Assembly: GCF_030035675.1 (NCBI RefSeq)
Contig: NC_084497.1
Coordinates: 28,257,955 to 28,321,954 of the forward strand
Origin: Rhineura floridana
Lineage: Eukaryota > Chordata > Lepidosauria > Squamata > Rhineuridae
Direction of reading: 5' to 3'
DNA length: 64,000 bases
Shown here piece by piece: positions 1-20,200 of the stretch; position 1 is the first letter of the stretch; each line of letters opens with the position of its first letter. The notes under the pieces were generated by a model that saw only the letters and a program-made list of their open reading frames with translations, ran no database searches and was not told where the DNA came from. The position numbers and the translations under genes are program-made.

Positions 1-99
1 TGCATTATGAATTCAATTGCAATAAAATCCAGTTTCAATAGAGATGATACAATCAAGCAGAGGCTTTTTTTAAAAAGTGTTTAGATAGCAGAATAAACT

Positions 100-330
100 C
101 AGGCATCTGTGGTACACCTGCACTTGGAATACTGTGCACGGTTCTGGTCGCCTCACCTCGAAAAGGATATTGTAGAGCTGGGAAAGGGTTAGGGCAACCA
201 GAATGATCAAGGCGATGGAGGAAAGGTTGCAGCTTTGGTGGCTTTTTAGTTTAGAGAACAGGTGAGTAAGAGGAGATACAAGTATATAAAATTATGCACG
301 GGGTGAAGAAATTGGATGGCTTTAGACAGA
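100..330 (+). mobile_element. CR1-like LINE 3' region fragment
   Basis: Resembles the non-coding 3' part of CR1-type LINEs: phrases such as ggatattgtagagctggga, ggcaaccagaatgatcaagg and gaggaaaggttgcagc occur in the family's order. It is decayed. Confidence 0.6.
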
Positions 331-770
331 AAGCTCATCTGAGACCAGGCCAGGTTCAAGGTTCTTGTGTTAATTTACAAAGCCCTGAACAACTTGTGTC
401 CCTGGCATCTTAAAAATTGCCTGAGCCCTTATGTATCCCAGCTCGATTGCTGAGGTCATCCAGAGGAGTGCTGTTACTTTCCCCTCGTGTTACAGAGGCC
501 CAACTGGCCCGAACCAGAAACTGGGCATTTAGCGTTGCCAGAACCGTACAATGGAACACTTTTCCAACAGAGATTCAGCAGGCATCCTCGCTTTGGACTT
601 TCAGGTATCACTTCAAGACTTTTTGACTGCCTTTGCGATTGCTTAAACTTTTTCCAAATGAGCCAGGCAGGTTTCTGATTCTTCCGTATTGTTTTTAAGT
701 TATATTGTGTTTCATTGATCTTACGTATTTTGTTGTGTAAACCTTGTTATAGATAAATAAATAGCACAGC
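330..770 (+). mobile_element. L2/CR1-type LINE 3' end fragment
   Basis: Carries the degraded end of the ORF2 C-terminal segment seen intact elsewhere in the window (parts matching FKALN, WAFSVARTVQWNTFP) and ends in an AT-rich tail with a taaataaa run. Confidence 0.6.
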
Positions 771-1784
771 CAGAGGGCCGAGTGTTCTGGATTAGCTAAT
801 CTGGAACAAAGAACGGCTTCAATTACCATCATGGGCTACCTCAAATTAGGGGTAGTGTTCTGCTCGTTCCAGTCCATCTGCACCTCTGTTTTGAAAACAG
901 GGGCACACGACCCTAGTCAAACCCTGCCTCTTTTTACTGTAAAACCTGGTGGGATCAGCTCGAGGGCTTTTTTAAAAAAATAATCAGCTTCACAAAGATT
1001 TTGCAAATGATCGGCAGATCAGCTCCATGCCCCTCTGGGTGTGGCTAATGCAAATACTTTGCTGTAGGCAACTAGCATGCTCATAGCCTTAGTATTCCCA
1101 CTCCTGTGCAGGTCTGTTCAGAAATAAGCCCCACTGGGTTACTCCCAAATAAGTATACAGTAGATTTAAAAAAAAAATAGTACAGCAAAGCAATATTTCT
1201 CTCTGCCTTCGCAAGCCATGTAACCAGGAAAAAAAGTTTTAAGATCAATGGATTTTTATCAAATCATGAACTGTCCCTTCCTTCTAATTGTTCTGAAAGT
1301 ACACAGAAATTGGGAGGGGGATAATTAAAAATCTGGGAAACAATTAAGAAGAAACAAACAGGAGGAAAGGGCACTTTGATGGGAGGGAAGTCTGGAGCAA
1401 CTTCGGGAGGCATCGAGGGCCGCACTAAACGAGGCCAAGGGCCACATGTGTGTTAGGAGGTGAAGACAGACTGCAACATTTTGTTGCAGATCCCATTTGT
1501 AATGATTTGCAGAACGTGGGGGAGCCCTGCACCAGTGATCCTTCGCATGACAACAGGTATATCGCTATCGTGCAACAATTTTCACCCTTTTAATGCTGGA
1601 AAATATGTCCTGTTCAAACTACCATCCTCTCCTGTTTCCTAATGCATGAAAAGGAGCAGGCCCTGTTGCATAGACCGGCAAAAGGGACCTTTGCTGCAAA
1701 GCTGCCTGTAAGCATATCAGTCATTAGCAGCTACCAGAGCCTTCCATGGTTTTAAAAAATAAAATCTACCCACTGTGGGGCAGG

Positions 1785-2012
1785 CCCTTGTTGACACCTA
1801 GTGCCCACTGTATGTAAGTGCAGCCTACTCACAGGTGCACAGCATACATTTAAAACACATTCCCTCCCCCTCCCCAAGAATTCTGGGAACTCTAGTTTAC
1901 TCCTCAGAGAGCTACAATTCCCAGCCCCTTAACAAATGACAGTTCCCAGGATTCTTTGGAGGAAGTCTTGTGCTTCAAGTGTGCTTTAAATGCATGGTAT
2001 ATATGAAGCCAA
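1785..2012. mobile_element. Fold-back DNA element, family with tcctgggaactgtagttt core
   Basis: Inverted copies of a segment around gaattctgggaactctagtt face each other across aacaaatgacag, with arms ending in ttaaagcacat-type sequence. It is non-autonomous. The same family recurs at 12.2, 26.4, 45.6, 46.0 and 63.7 kb. Confidence 0.6.
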
Positions 2013-2287
2013 TGTCGTTGCATAAAGTCTTGTTGTAGCAAAAAAAACAGAATAGAAAAGGCAACAAAGAGTCTTTTGGCATCCTAAAGGCTAACAAATG
2101 TATTACGGTCTTCTAATGCTCTTACGTACTTTACATGAGTGGCCACATTTACAGTGATGTAGGAATCTGTCTAGCACTAATCAGAAGCAAGAATGACTGC
2201 TAGACACTAAAGCATATTGGTTTGGGACAGGTGCCTCCAAATCTTGGGTGCCATGGGAAATTCTGTTTCCCCAGAGCACCCTCCCAT

Positions 2288-11288
<9,001 letters not shown>

Positions 11289-11654
11289 GGAACCCCTCCC
11301 AGACCCGTAAACAAGGGATCCTGATAAGAGGCCAGAGATGTTAGTTCAACAGCGCCTTGCCTTGCTGACGCCTGAATGCATCAATTATCCCCCTCCAGAG
11401 GCTTCGTAAGGTACCAATCGCTCACTCTGTGTGCTTGTAGAGACATTTAGGCATCAGCTTTGTTGGGAAATATGGAGAGGCACCAATTCAAGCTGCGATG
11501 GGACCAGAACCGACAGATCCCCTCCTGTCATTCTGTACAAGTTCTTGTTCCATTCTAGGCCTCCAAGCTGGATCAGCTTAACCCTTCGCTTTGGTTACAT
11601 AAGAAGGAAAGAAAAAGGCGGAATGATCAAGCATCGTGATTAGGGGGAAAGGTG

Positions 11655-11820
11655 GGTGGCATATTTTTATTTTATTTCTTTATTATTTGATTTATATCCC
11701 GCCCTTCCCCCCAGCAGGAGCCCAGGGCGGCAAACAAAAGCACTCAAAGCACTTTAAAACACCATAAACACAGATTTTAAAATACATTAAAACAAAACAT
11801 CTTTAAAAACATTTTTTTTA
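11655..11820 (-). mobile_element. LINE 3' tail, reverse copy
   Basis: The conserved phrase tttatatcccgcccttcc, followed by cagcaggagcccagggcggc and an A/T-rich run, marks the UTR end of the L2/CR1-type family. Confidence 0.7.
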
Positions 11821-11829
11821 AAAGCTATT

Positions 11830-12055
11830 ATTTTATGTAACAGAATGTATATACTGCTTGACTGCACACAAAACCTCTAGGAAGGCCTACGGAAGACCTC
11901 CCTCTTTCAACAAGATATGTAAGTAGAGACCTCATCCCGGTCTGCATCTGTACTGGAACTGTTTTTAAAGATGCTTTTAATGTTTTGTACTTTGTTGTTT
12001 GCTGCTCTGGGCTCCTTCTGACAGGGCAGGATAGAAATTAAATAAATAAGCCATT
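11830..12055 (+). mobile_element. LINE 3' end
   Basis: Contains gaagacctccctctttcaac, ccggtctgcatctgtactgg and a tttgctgctctgggctcctt terminus with a taaataaataag tail. Confidence 0.7.
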
Positions 12056-12149
12056 TACCAAAACAAAACAAAACCTTGAATTGTTAGACTTAATGCATTT
12101 GGGAGAAGGATTCTGATGCAAACTCTCCCTAACTAAAACTTGTTTGCAT

Positions 12150-12315
12150 TTTTTAAAAGCACATTTAAGGTGCATTCCCCACCCCAAAAGAATCCTGGAA
12201 ACTGTCGTTTGTTAAGGGTGCTGGGAATTGGAGCTCTGTGCAGGGTAAACTACAGTTCCCATGATTCTAGGGGAAGGAATGTGCTTTAACTATATAGTAT
12301 GTACACAGCCTTAAT
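12150..12315. mobile_element. Fold-back DNA element, tcctgggaactgtagttt family
   Basis: Left arm aaaagaatcctggaaactgt and right arm aaactacagttcccatgatt are inverted copies around gggtgctgggaattggagct. Confidence 0.7.
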
Positions 12316-12334
12316 TTCTCTCAGAGTAAATGTA

Positions 12335-12515
12335 AATGTACTGCCTTCAAGTCGATTGCGACTTATGGCGACCCTATGAATAGGGTTTTCATGAGGCTGA
12401 GAGGCAGTGACTGGCCCAAGGTCGCCCAGTGAGCTTCATGGCTATGTGGGGATTTGAACCCTGGTCTCCCAGGTCATAGTCCAACACCTTAACCACTACA
12501 CCACACTGTCTCTCT
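12335..12515 (-). mobile_element. SINE (MIR-like, with gacttatggcgaccctatga tail)
   Basis: Reverse copy. The tail cttcaagtcgattgcgactt joins the body gaggcagtgactggcccaag and the tRNA-like head ttgaaccctggtctcccagg. Confidence 0.75.
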
Positions 12516-12524
12516 CGTCACGCT

Positions 12525-12615
12525 GGTCACTCAGAGTAGACCAACTGAAACTAACAGACCCAAGTTAGTCATTTCCTTAATTTCAGTGGATCTGCTCTGA
12601 TTAGGACAAGCACCC
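12525..12615. mobile_element. Fold-back element, agtagacc family (short copy)
   Basis: Arms cactcagagtagaccaactg and cagtggatctgctctgatta face each other. Confidence 0.6.
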
Positions 12616-12834
12616 TAAATTCTTAAGTCATTTAAATGACCTCTCTTTTTTTTTTTGCACACACATGCACACCCTACTCGGTGAAGACTTTTCAAAACTT
12701 TCAGCAGACATTTTAGGCGAGTGTTGGGGTTTTTTTTTTTGCATCTCCATTGTGTACCCCTTAGAAACTGCAGTATTAAGTGGTATACAAATTATTAAAA
12801 TAGCAAACTCCCAATTTTGAATTGTTCAGTTTAG

Positions 12835-12955
12835 ATCATCTTTCCCAAACCTGGTGCCATCCAAATGTTTTGGACTACAACTCCCATCAGCCCCAACCAG
12901 CATGGCCAATGGTCAGGGTCAAGGATGATGGGCACTGTAGCATTTGCAGAATGCA
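12835..12955. mobile_element. Fold-back element, ccagatgtttt family
   Basis: Begins cctggtgccatccaaatgtt, with core aactcccatcagccccaacc. The right half is degraded. Confidence 0.6.
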
Positions 12956-12984
12956 TTTGATGACATCTGGAGATGAAAAGCTGC

Positions 12985-13165
12985 ATCCAATGCTAAATCA
13001 ACTCAGAGTAGACCCATTGAAGTTAATGGACATGACTAACTTCATTAATTTCAATAAATCTATGCTGAGTAGATCCACTGAAGTTAATGGACATGCCCAA
13101 CTTAGGTCCATTCATTTTAATAGGTCTACTCTAAGTAAGGCTAGCATTGGATGTAACCCTACCTT
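12985..13165. mobile_element. Fold-back elements, agtagacc family, head-to-tail
   Basis: Three runs of the gtagacccattgaagttaat-type arm sequence occur in about 180 bases. This indicates an element with an internal duplication or a second insertion. Confidence 0.65.
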
Positions 13166-13339
13166 TGCAGGCTTTTCCACCTGTATGCTCTCTTTGATAG
13201 AGCGACACCCTTTCCTGTCCCTCCCATAGAATTTGTATCCAGAGATGACATTTTTCTTGCTGGTTCTTGCCATTCTGCCACTCTGTACCTGGGTTGTCCT
13301 TTAAAACCACCTTGACGCTGAGGCTTCATGGAGGTGAAG

Positions 13340-13450
13340 GCTATCAGCAGCTACTCAGAATGGTGTTTATATCGGAGGCAGCAAGCCTCTGAATGCCAGT
13401 TGCTGGGAATCACTAGTGGGGAGAGTTACTGTTGCACCCAGGTCCTGTTG
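13340..13450 (+). mobile_element. Dispersed repeat, tgccagttgctgggaatcac family
   Basis: Shares the block gcctctgaatgccagttgct with copies at about 23.5 and 37.1 kb. The right part is missing. Confidence 0.55.
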
Positions 13451-13699
13451 GTTTTCTGGAGACTTCTGAAAATGATCTTGTTCCGGAGAGCCTTTGAGAG
13501 GGACTGAAGGTAGAGCCTGACACTGATTTTATGCCTTCTACGTTAAATTTTACCTTTGTAGTCCCTTTAGTATCACTCCCTATAGATATGTATATATGTG
13601 TGTATATTGGATACAATTCTCAGCTTCATTAGATGAAACCCAAGTTCTAGTACTGTTGAGCGAGGGAGGGAAAAAAACCTGTTTTCCCATTGTCCATTT

Positions 13700-14195
13700 G
13701 CTGCCGGGCCAAGTTCATGGTTCTGGTTTTGGTGTACAAAGCCCTACGCAGCTTGGGACCAGGATACCTGAAAGATCATCTCACCCCTCATATATCCAGT
13801 CGATCACTGCGCTCTGCAGGTGAGGGCCTCCTGCAGATACCATCTTATCAGGAGGTCCGTTCCACACAACATAGGAAATGGACCTTTGGTGTAGTGGCAC
13901 CGACCCTTTGGAATTCCCTCCTCTTAAATATTAGACAGGTGCCATCTGTTATGGTTTCGGTGCCTACTGAAGACCTTCCTCTTTCAACAAGCCTTTTCAC
14001 TAGAGACCTTTATCCCACTCTGTGTCTGTATTGGAATTGCACTTTAAAGACATTTTTAAAGCTGTTTTTAAAGTTGTTTTGTTTTATTATGTTTTTAAAG
14101 ATGTTTTGTTTTGATGTTTTTGAGTGCTTTTAGTTTTTTGTTTGCTGCCCCGGGCTCCTTCTTGGAGGAAGGATGGGATATAAATTTTAATAATC
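13700..14195 (+). mobile_element. L2/CR1-type LINE 3' end with ORF2 C-terminus remnant
   Basis: Encodes a decayed C-terminal segment (FMVLVLVYKALRSLGPGYL, then [13 protein letters not shown]), followed by a T-rich UTR and the tgctgccccgggctccttct terminus with an ATAAAT-type tail. Confidence 0.8.
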
Positions 14196-14324
14196 ATCAT
14201 CTTATTCATCTCTATCCTTCCCCATTTGGATGAACAAACCTATTTGTTCTCTCTCAGACACACAAACAGAAACTGCTGTTGGTTTTCCCCAGGGGTCGTT
14301 GTCCTCTTCCCAACTTCTTAATTC

Positions 14325-14452
14325 CCTTAGGAAGCTGCCTCCAGGGAGTCTTTTTCCAGCCCTACCTGGAGATGATGCTGGGGATTGAACCTGGGACCTT
14401 CTGAATGCAAAGCAGGGGCTCTGCCACTGAGCTTACGGCCCTTCCCCTGAGC
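14325..14452 (-). mobile_element. tRNA-Ala-derived SINE, 3'-truncated
   Basis: Reverse copy with B box (attgaacctgggacctt), anticodon-arm region (gcaaagcagg) and A box (gccactgagct). Confidence 0.75.
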
Positions 14453-15699
14453 CCTGCTGAGTATGGTTTATGGTTATTTCCTTTTTACAGGCAGGATAAC
14501 TGAGGCAAAGACCTGGTAAATGACGCAAGACAACCCAAGTGAGGCAAAACAAAAAAGAACGACAATAGAAAACAATAAGAATATTGACAAGCAGTCGGTG
14601 TAGATCTGAAAGGTTTTTATTTCTTAAAAAAAAACAGAACCCAAAAACCTTTGGTATTTTAAATAAAACAATCACATTCAAATCATCAGAAAGTCTATGC
14701 CTCCCCACAATTCAGAAACTTAGAAAACAGGATACTGCAACAGGTTTGAATCAAGAAATAACAGTTCAACGCCCTCCCCTTCCCCCAAATGTTAAGTTAT
14801 TTTGAACATTATGCTTACAGAGTAGGCTGAAAAATCCATTACCAGCACTAGATTAACCAGTGAGATATAGACACATATACATCCTTAATTGGCTGTTGTT
14901 ATTCACTCTCAAGAGTCAGCACTGCAATGAAAAGGATCAACGTCCCAAATTTAACAACCATAAATTAAAGTACATAAAGAAATGAGGCAACATTCCATTG
15001 GGGGGGGATTCTTCAATTAGGCTAGGGAACAAAAAAAAAGGATGTGTATGTGGAGGGAGAAGTTGAGAGTTCATTAATTTCCTATTAACATTAAACATCA
15101 AAATAAAAAGCCATCATGTAATTTTCAAGTATTCTCCACTGAAAGAGAGCAAATTTTAATGGAAGCTGACAGACTGTATGAGGGGGAGTTTAAAAAAATA
15201 AGAGATGGTAAGTGACTCGAGTGCCAGTATAAATTCTCTAAGTGCCACAACATTTCCATCCCCCCCCCAATCAAGGCACAAAAGGGTATGTTGCTTTCAA
15301 AGAGTCCTTGCTCTCCAACTCCAGGGCTTGTCCACCACTTGCTAACTCAGGGAAAGCTTCTGAGAGAGAGATGCATGAGTCAGCCACTCACTCGAGACAA
15401 CAGTGATCTTTTGGTTCAGTTAATAGCACACGTTCAGCACAGTTTAAAAAGCCACTCCCTTGTTGCCTCCCACCCCGCCCGCTGCCTATCTTCAAATAAC
15501 ATATGCATGGGCCTACACACAGAGGAGCAGCGGCAGCTCCTAAAAACTTTTTAACGTTAGCAAGCCGCTTCCAACTCTAAAGCCAAATTTTTTGCTATAC
15601 AAACTTGTGTTGTTTTGAAGCAGGAAACTGTTGATGGCACCTCTACAGGAAGGCAAGCTCTCTCGCCTCTTCCCCCCCCCTCCTTCGGTAAGGTCTAGT

Positions 15700-15800
15700 A
15701 AAGCCTTCCTCAACCCTGAAGTGCTCCAGATGTTTTGGACTATAAGTCCCCTTAGCTGTGCTGGATGGAAGTTGTAATGCAAAACAACAAGGCTGGTGAA
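15700..15800. mobile_element. Fold-back element, ccagatgtttt family, partial
   Basis: Contains aagtgctccagatgttttgg and a degraded second half. Confidence 0.5.
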
Positions 15801-16501
15801 GGCTGGTCTAGCAAAATCTCAAATGCATCAACACTGTATGGACAGCTACCCCCCCCCCCCCAAAAAAGAATCCTGGCTCCACTTCCTGGGCTGCCCTTCG
15901 CAAGGCTGTGGAGCTGTCATGGCGATGTGGCGCCAGGCGTAGAGATCTGCAAGAGGTGAGCAGGGAAGGTGCTGAGCTGGCTCAGGGTTGCCGTTTCAGG
16001 GGGCAGCCTAGCGAAGCCCCGCCCTGAATGAGTGTCCTTTGGGGGCAACTTTTTCAGGGGGCTACAGGCAGCGAGTTGTTACAAGATTGTATAATGAAAC
16101 TGAAATGTGAAGGAGGAGGAGGAGGCAGCAAGAGGTACTTTAGATCTTTCAACAGCAAAGGCGAACACCAAGGCACGCACAGAGGAGCGAAAGCAAAGAG
16201 TGCGAATTTCCAGTAGTATACACACTTTATGCAAAGGGCTTCCAGCTGCCTTTCTCCCTCGGTTGCATTTTAACAAAATTATTTTTAAATGGAAAGAGCT
16301 TCCACTCTGCCATCGTCTGTTTTTTTTACACTGAAATCTGGCCTTCAGAGCTGTTACAATTACAAGTCAATCAGGCCCCCAGAACTTCCCTGCCTCATCT
16401 GTGCTTGTGGGATGCGCAACGCCCAAATCCCGCACGCCTTTTCAGCTGCTCCCATCCCTATCTAAGGCTAGCTACTAGAAGCCCTCCCAGTCACTGCTCA
16501 G

Positions 16502-16507
16502 TTTATT
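16502..16507 (-). promoter_or_regulatory. Candidate poly(A) signal for KIAA2013
   Basis: AATAAA on the minus strand about 710 bases after the KIAA2013 stop codon. A second AATAAA lies further on at about 14615-14620. I cannot tell which is used. Confidence 0.4.
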
Positions 16508-17215
16508 CAACCGTCGCCAAATACTGAACAGTCCACCTGTCGAGGAGAGCCTCCTTTTCTTCAAGACTAGAGCATGCTGGAGGTAGAAGCTACACAGCCT
16601 CAGTCCTCTGGCTCCTCTCTACGTTAATTGCACCCTGAACTCGGCGCGTCCAGGAGAATCTAACAACAAGCCACCAAAAGTTCTCCTGCTTCCAGGAGCT
16701 GCAGCAGATTCCCCCCTGCCCTGCCCCAAACACAGAAGGCTAGTTAACACCAACCTTTTTCTTTTCAGGGGAAATCTGTGCACGTGTCTTAATATTAGCT
16801 TAGCACTTTCTCTCAAACAAATCCCCCTTCTTTTGCGGGTCCTGGGACAACAACGCAGCGAGCTCGGAGCATTTTAGCTGGTGCGCTACTTTTGGGACAG
16901 CCGCTAGAGATCATTTTGATGCAGCGGTGGTCCACGAGGGCCCCACCGGAACAGAAACTGTGCTAATATCAACCCACCCACCCTTGATCAAGGAGCAAAC
17001 AGTGCATTTTTTTTTAAGGATTTTGGGCTCCTTCCCCTTCATAGTTTTCCTAGCAAGATCTTGCTGCCTTCTACGCATACTCGCACACACACTGCTTGTC
17101 CACAGGAGTGACGCCTCCCTGCTTCCGTGGAGGCAAAGGATTAAAACAAAGAAAACCCAAGAGGCTGATTCAGTTTCCCAATGATCAGGCATCCGAGCCA
17201 CGCCTGGCTGAGGGT

Positions 17216-20200
17216 TTACACCTTGCTGCGGAAGAGGGGCTTGGCCCCCGGCCCACAGTACTCATTGTAAATGAGTTTGAAGAGGAACAAGTGGAAGAGG
17301 GTGATAAGGGAGGCCACGCTGAACCAGAAGAGGAAAGGCAGGCCAGGATATTGCTTCGCCATGTGCTCTTCGTGGTCCAGGATGGCCTTCAGATGCAGGG
17401 TGTGCCTCAGGTCCTGCAGGTGGACCAGGTCCGTGGAGATGTACAGCAGCGGGGTGATGGGCTGCGTCACCATGACAGGGAACGTGTGTCCACGTGGCTC
17501 TGAGGTCAGCTCGATGGGGTCGTTGGAGCAGCCTCCCTCGCAGGCATACAGCTTCACTGGCTTCTCCTGGAACTTCACAGACACGTGCAGGAAGGGCTTC
17601 CCGTCCGCGTCTAGCAGGACCGCCAAGTTGATCAGGTCCTTGTTGTAATGGATCCCCCACAGGGAGTAGCTGTTGTGCAGCACATCCGGGTCGGCCTGGA
17701 ACTGGAGGTGGTTTTCCGTGAACTGAAGACCCCCAAAGCTGAGCACCATCCCTTGCATGAGGCCGTGGGCCCCGGTGGCAACCAGGCCTTTGCATCCCCG
17801 CTTCTGCAGAGTCAGCTTCCACAAGTTCGAGAGCTGGAGGATCTGGGGGACCGTCGACAGCCGGCCCGGCCACAGGTTCTCTGCGTGCATCGTGGCGTGC
17901 CCACTGAAGCAGTGGTCGGCATAGTTCAAGGCGGCTTCCATTTTCTCCCTTTCCTCGCTGCTGATGAGGGGGTCAAGAAGGGGCGATGGCGTGGTGGACA
18001 GGACGTAATAGAGGGTCATGTTGACGGTGTCACTGGAGGGGGTGTGAGCGTCGGTGATCTTCCTCATTTCGACCCCTGAAAGGGAGAGAAAAAATTATTC
18101 TGGAGGTTCATTCCTCCCCTCACCCAAGAATTCAGAGTTTATACCTTTATCTGGCGTAACATAGTGGCAAGCAACGTGATCTGGTAAATTCAAATCTCAT
18201 CTCAACTATAAATTCACTAGGCCGCCTTAAGTAAGCAAAACAAGTCTCTCCACACCTGCAATATTGGGGGAATGAAATGGTGTGCTCTACAATGCCACTT
18301 TAAAGACTGCATTTCTTACACAGAAAACCAGATATTACTACTTCACTCGACCCTTGCAGCCATCCTGGAAGGCAGGTTTGCCTGAGGCAAAAACCACAGA
18401 GCAATCTTCAGGGTGGACAGCCATTTGGACATGCATTTGTCCCCCTTTCTTCCTTTGAAATCCTGCACTCGTATTTTTCCAGCTCTGGCAGCTGCAAATT
18501 TAGAGGGGTGAGGGAAGTAGGAGGCCGTGTTTGCACATGAAGAAAGGGATCTCAGTCACAAGACTGGGGGTACGGAGTGAAATGTAGCAGAAGAATCCTG
18601 GCTGGTCAATTGACCGTAATAAATCTAATGAATGAATGAATGAAGCAGAAGAATCGGAAGGAGTTGCGCCTCTATGGTCAAGCCTCCTGTTTTAATCTGC
18701 CTTGCGACACACCCGTGGTAAGCCGTGTTTGACTTTATCAGGCTGCTGGTCTCTTGGTAAGGATAAACCTAAGGATCAACAAGGAAACATAACAACCTAA
18801 GGCCCTGCAGGATCAAGCCTGCAGGAACTGTGGCCTTTGCAACTCAGGAGCCAAGTACCTCATGAACCAACTCAAGCCCTGCATTCATCATCTGCGGGTG
18901 GTGCAGAAAGTGGTGACATGAGAACGGGGCCTTTTCAGTGGTGGCTCCCAGCTTGCAGAATGCTCTCCCCAGGGTGGCAGTCCTGGCGCCATCACTATCT
19001 ACTTTTAGGCACCAGGCAAAAACATTTCTTTTTACCAGACTTTCAGCCCTAAATCTGGGTTTTTTAGGTGTCTGTGGTCTCTTGTAGTGGGGTGAGATGT
19101 GTTAGACCTGCCTTATTACATATGAATGGATGTATTTTTAGATTTACTATTTCTGAAAGTTGCTTTGGGGTACATTTATTAAAGAAGCGACTGATAAATG
19201 TAATTAATAAATTAATAAATAAATGTAATTGATACTAATTACAGTAATACTTCAGTTAACAAAGCAGATGTGTTCCTGAACATAAACTTTGGTACCAGAG
19301 GTAGGAGTAACATGGGAAGAACAGGAAGAGGTTCCTACACCTGCTCACTGATGGTGGGGGCAGCTTCAACAGGGGCTTTAAAGGGTGCCTACTAGGCACC
19401 CACCCCCTCCCCTCCTCTGAATTGTATTCGATTCTTCCCTCCCCAGACCTGGGAGAAAGCAAGAGAGCTCTTTAATGCAGACAGGCAGGCTTGTCAGTAT
19501 CACCCTAGCAAAGCAAAGGCACAGGCTGGTCAGTTTCACCTTAAAGCAAAGCTTGGAAGTTTATCCATAGCAAAACAAAGCTGGTCAGTTTCACCTTTAA
19601 AAAGGCCTTCCTTAAAAACAGCTTCATTCCTGGAGGATTCCTTATCTGAGATATTACTATATTTCAATTTAGTCCAGCATTCAGCTCTTACAGGGGCAAA
19701 CCAGATGCCCATGGGAAGCTTGAAAGCAAAGCGGGAGTATAGCCCTGTTCTCCCCACTGGCAGTTCCCAGCAATTGGTACTCAGAGGTATCCGGCCTCTG
19801 GCAGTGGGAGAAGAAGTAGTCCTGGTGGCTAGGAGCCTCCATGGATTTGTCTAACACCCCTTTTTAAGCTGTCCAAATTCATGGCCACCACTACATCTTG
19901 TGGGAACAAGGCAGTCGCTAGGGCTCCAGCATGCTGGCAGGGTCCCACTGCTAACACCTGTCCAAAAGGCGGAAAAAATGTTTCCAGTGGCTGGCACGCT
20001 CGTTAATGCCAAGCACCACCATTTACGTTTCCTGGCCCTGATGCAGCGTCACTACAGGTTAACGTGGGCAACTGAAGTAGTGCCGATTCAGAGTGCGGTG
20101 CTTGGGGCTGTCGGCCACTAAAGCCACAGTGCCCTGAGACAGAAGGGGATCCACTGTTTTGAGAGCCTCCAGATCTCAAACCTGCATCCGGGCCTGGTTA

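Larger units (their letters stand above)
1..2287. other. Repeat-derived flank downstream of the guanylate cyclase
   Basis: Decayed LINE fragments up to about 770 and a fold-back element at about 1.79-2.01 kb. Between them (0.77-1.78 kb) I see no gene or recognised repeat, and no clear poly(A) signal for the cyclase. Confidence 0.5.
11289..14459. other. Repeat-rich spacer between the cyclase and KIAA2013
   Basis: Holds LINE tails, fold-back elements and SINEs listed separately. No coding exon was found. The cyclase promoter must lie at its left edge, but I see no strong CpG island there. Confidence 0.5.
14460..17215. other. Repeat-poor block downstream of KIAA2013
   Basis: About 2.7 kb with almost no SINE or LINE copies apart from half of a fold-back element at 15.70-15.80 kb. 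The rest of the window has one every few hundred bases. It holds no convincing coding exon; all frames are short and their codons look random. It may be a long 3' UTR of KIAA2013 or conserved regulatory sequence. Confidence 0.4.

Noticed and set aside
17262-17873. 203-codon minus-strand frame rich in Gly/Pro/Ala
   Set aside because: Alternative frame of KIAA2013 exon 2; the in-frame product with the C-terminal membrane segment is the real one.
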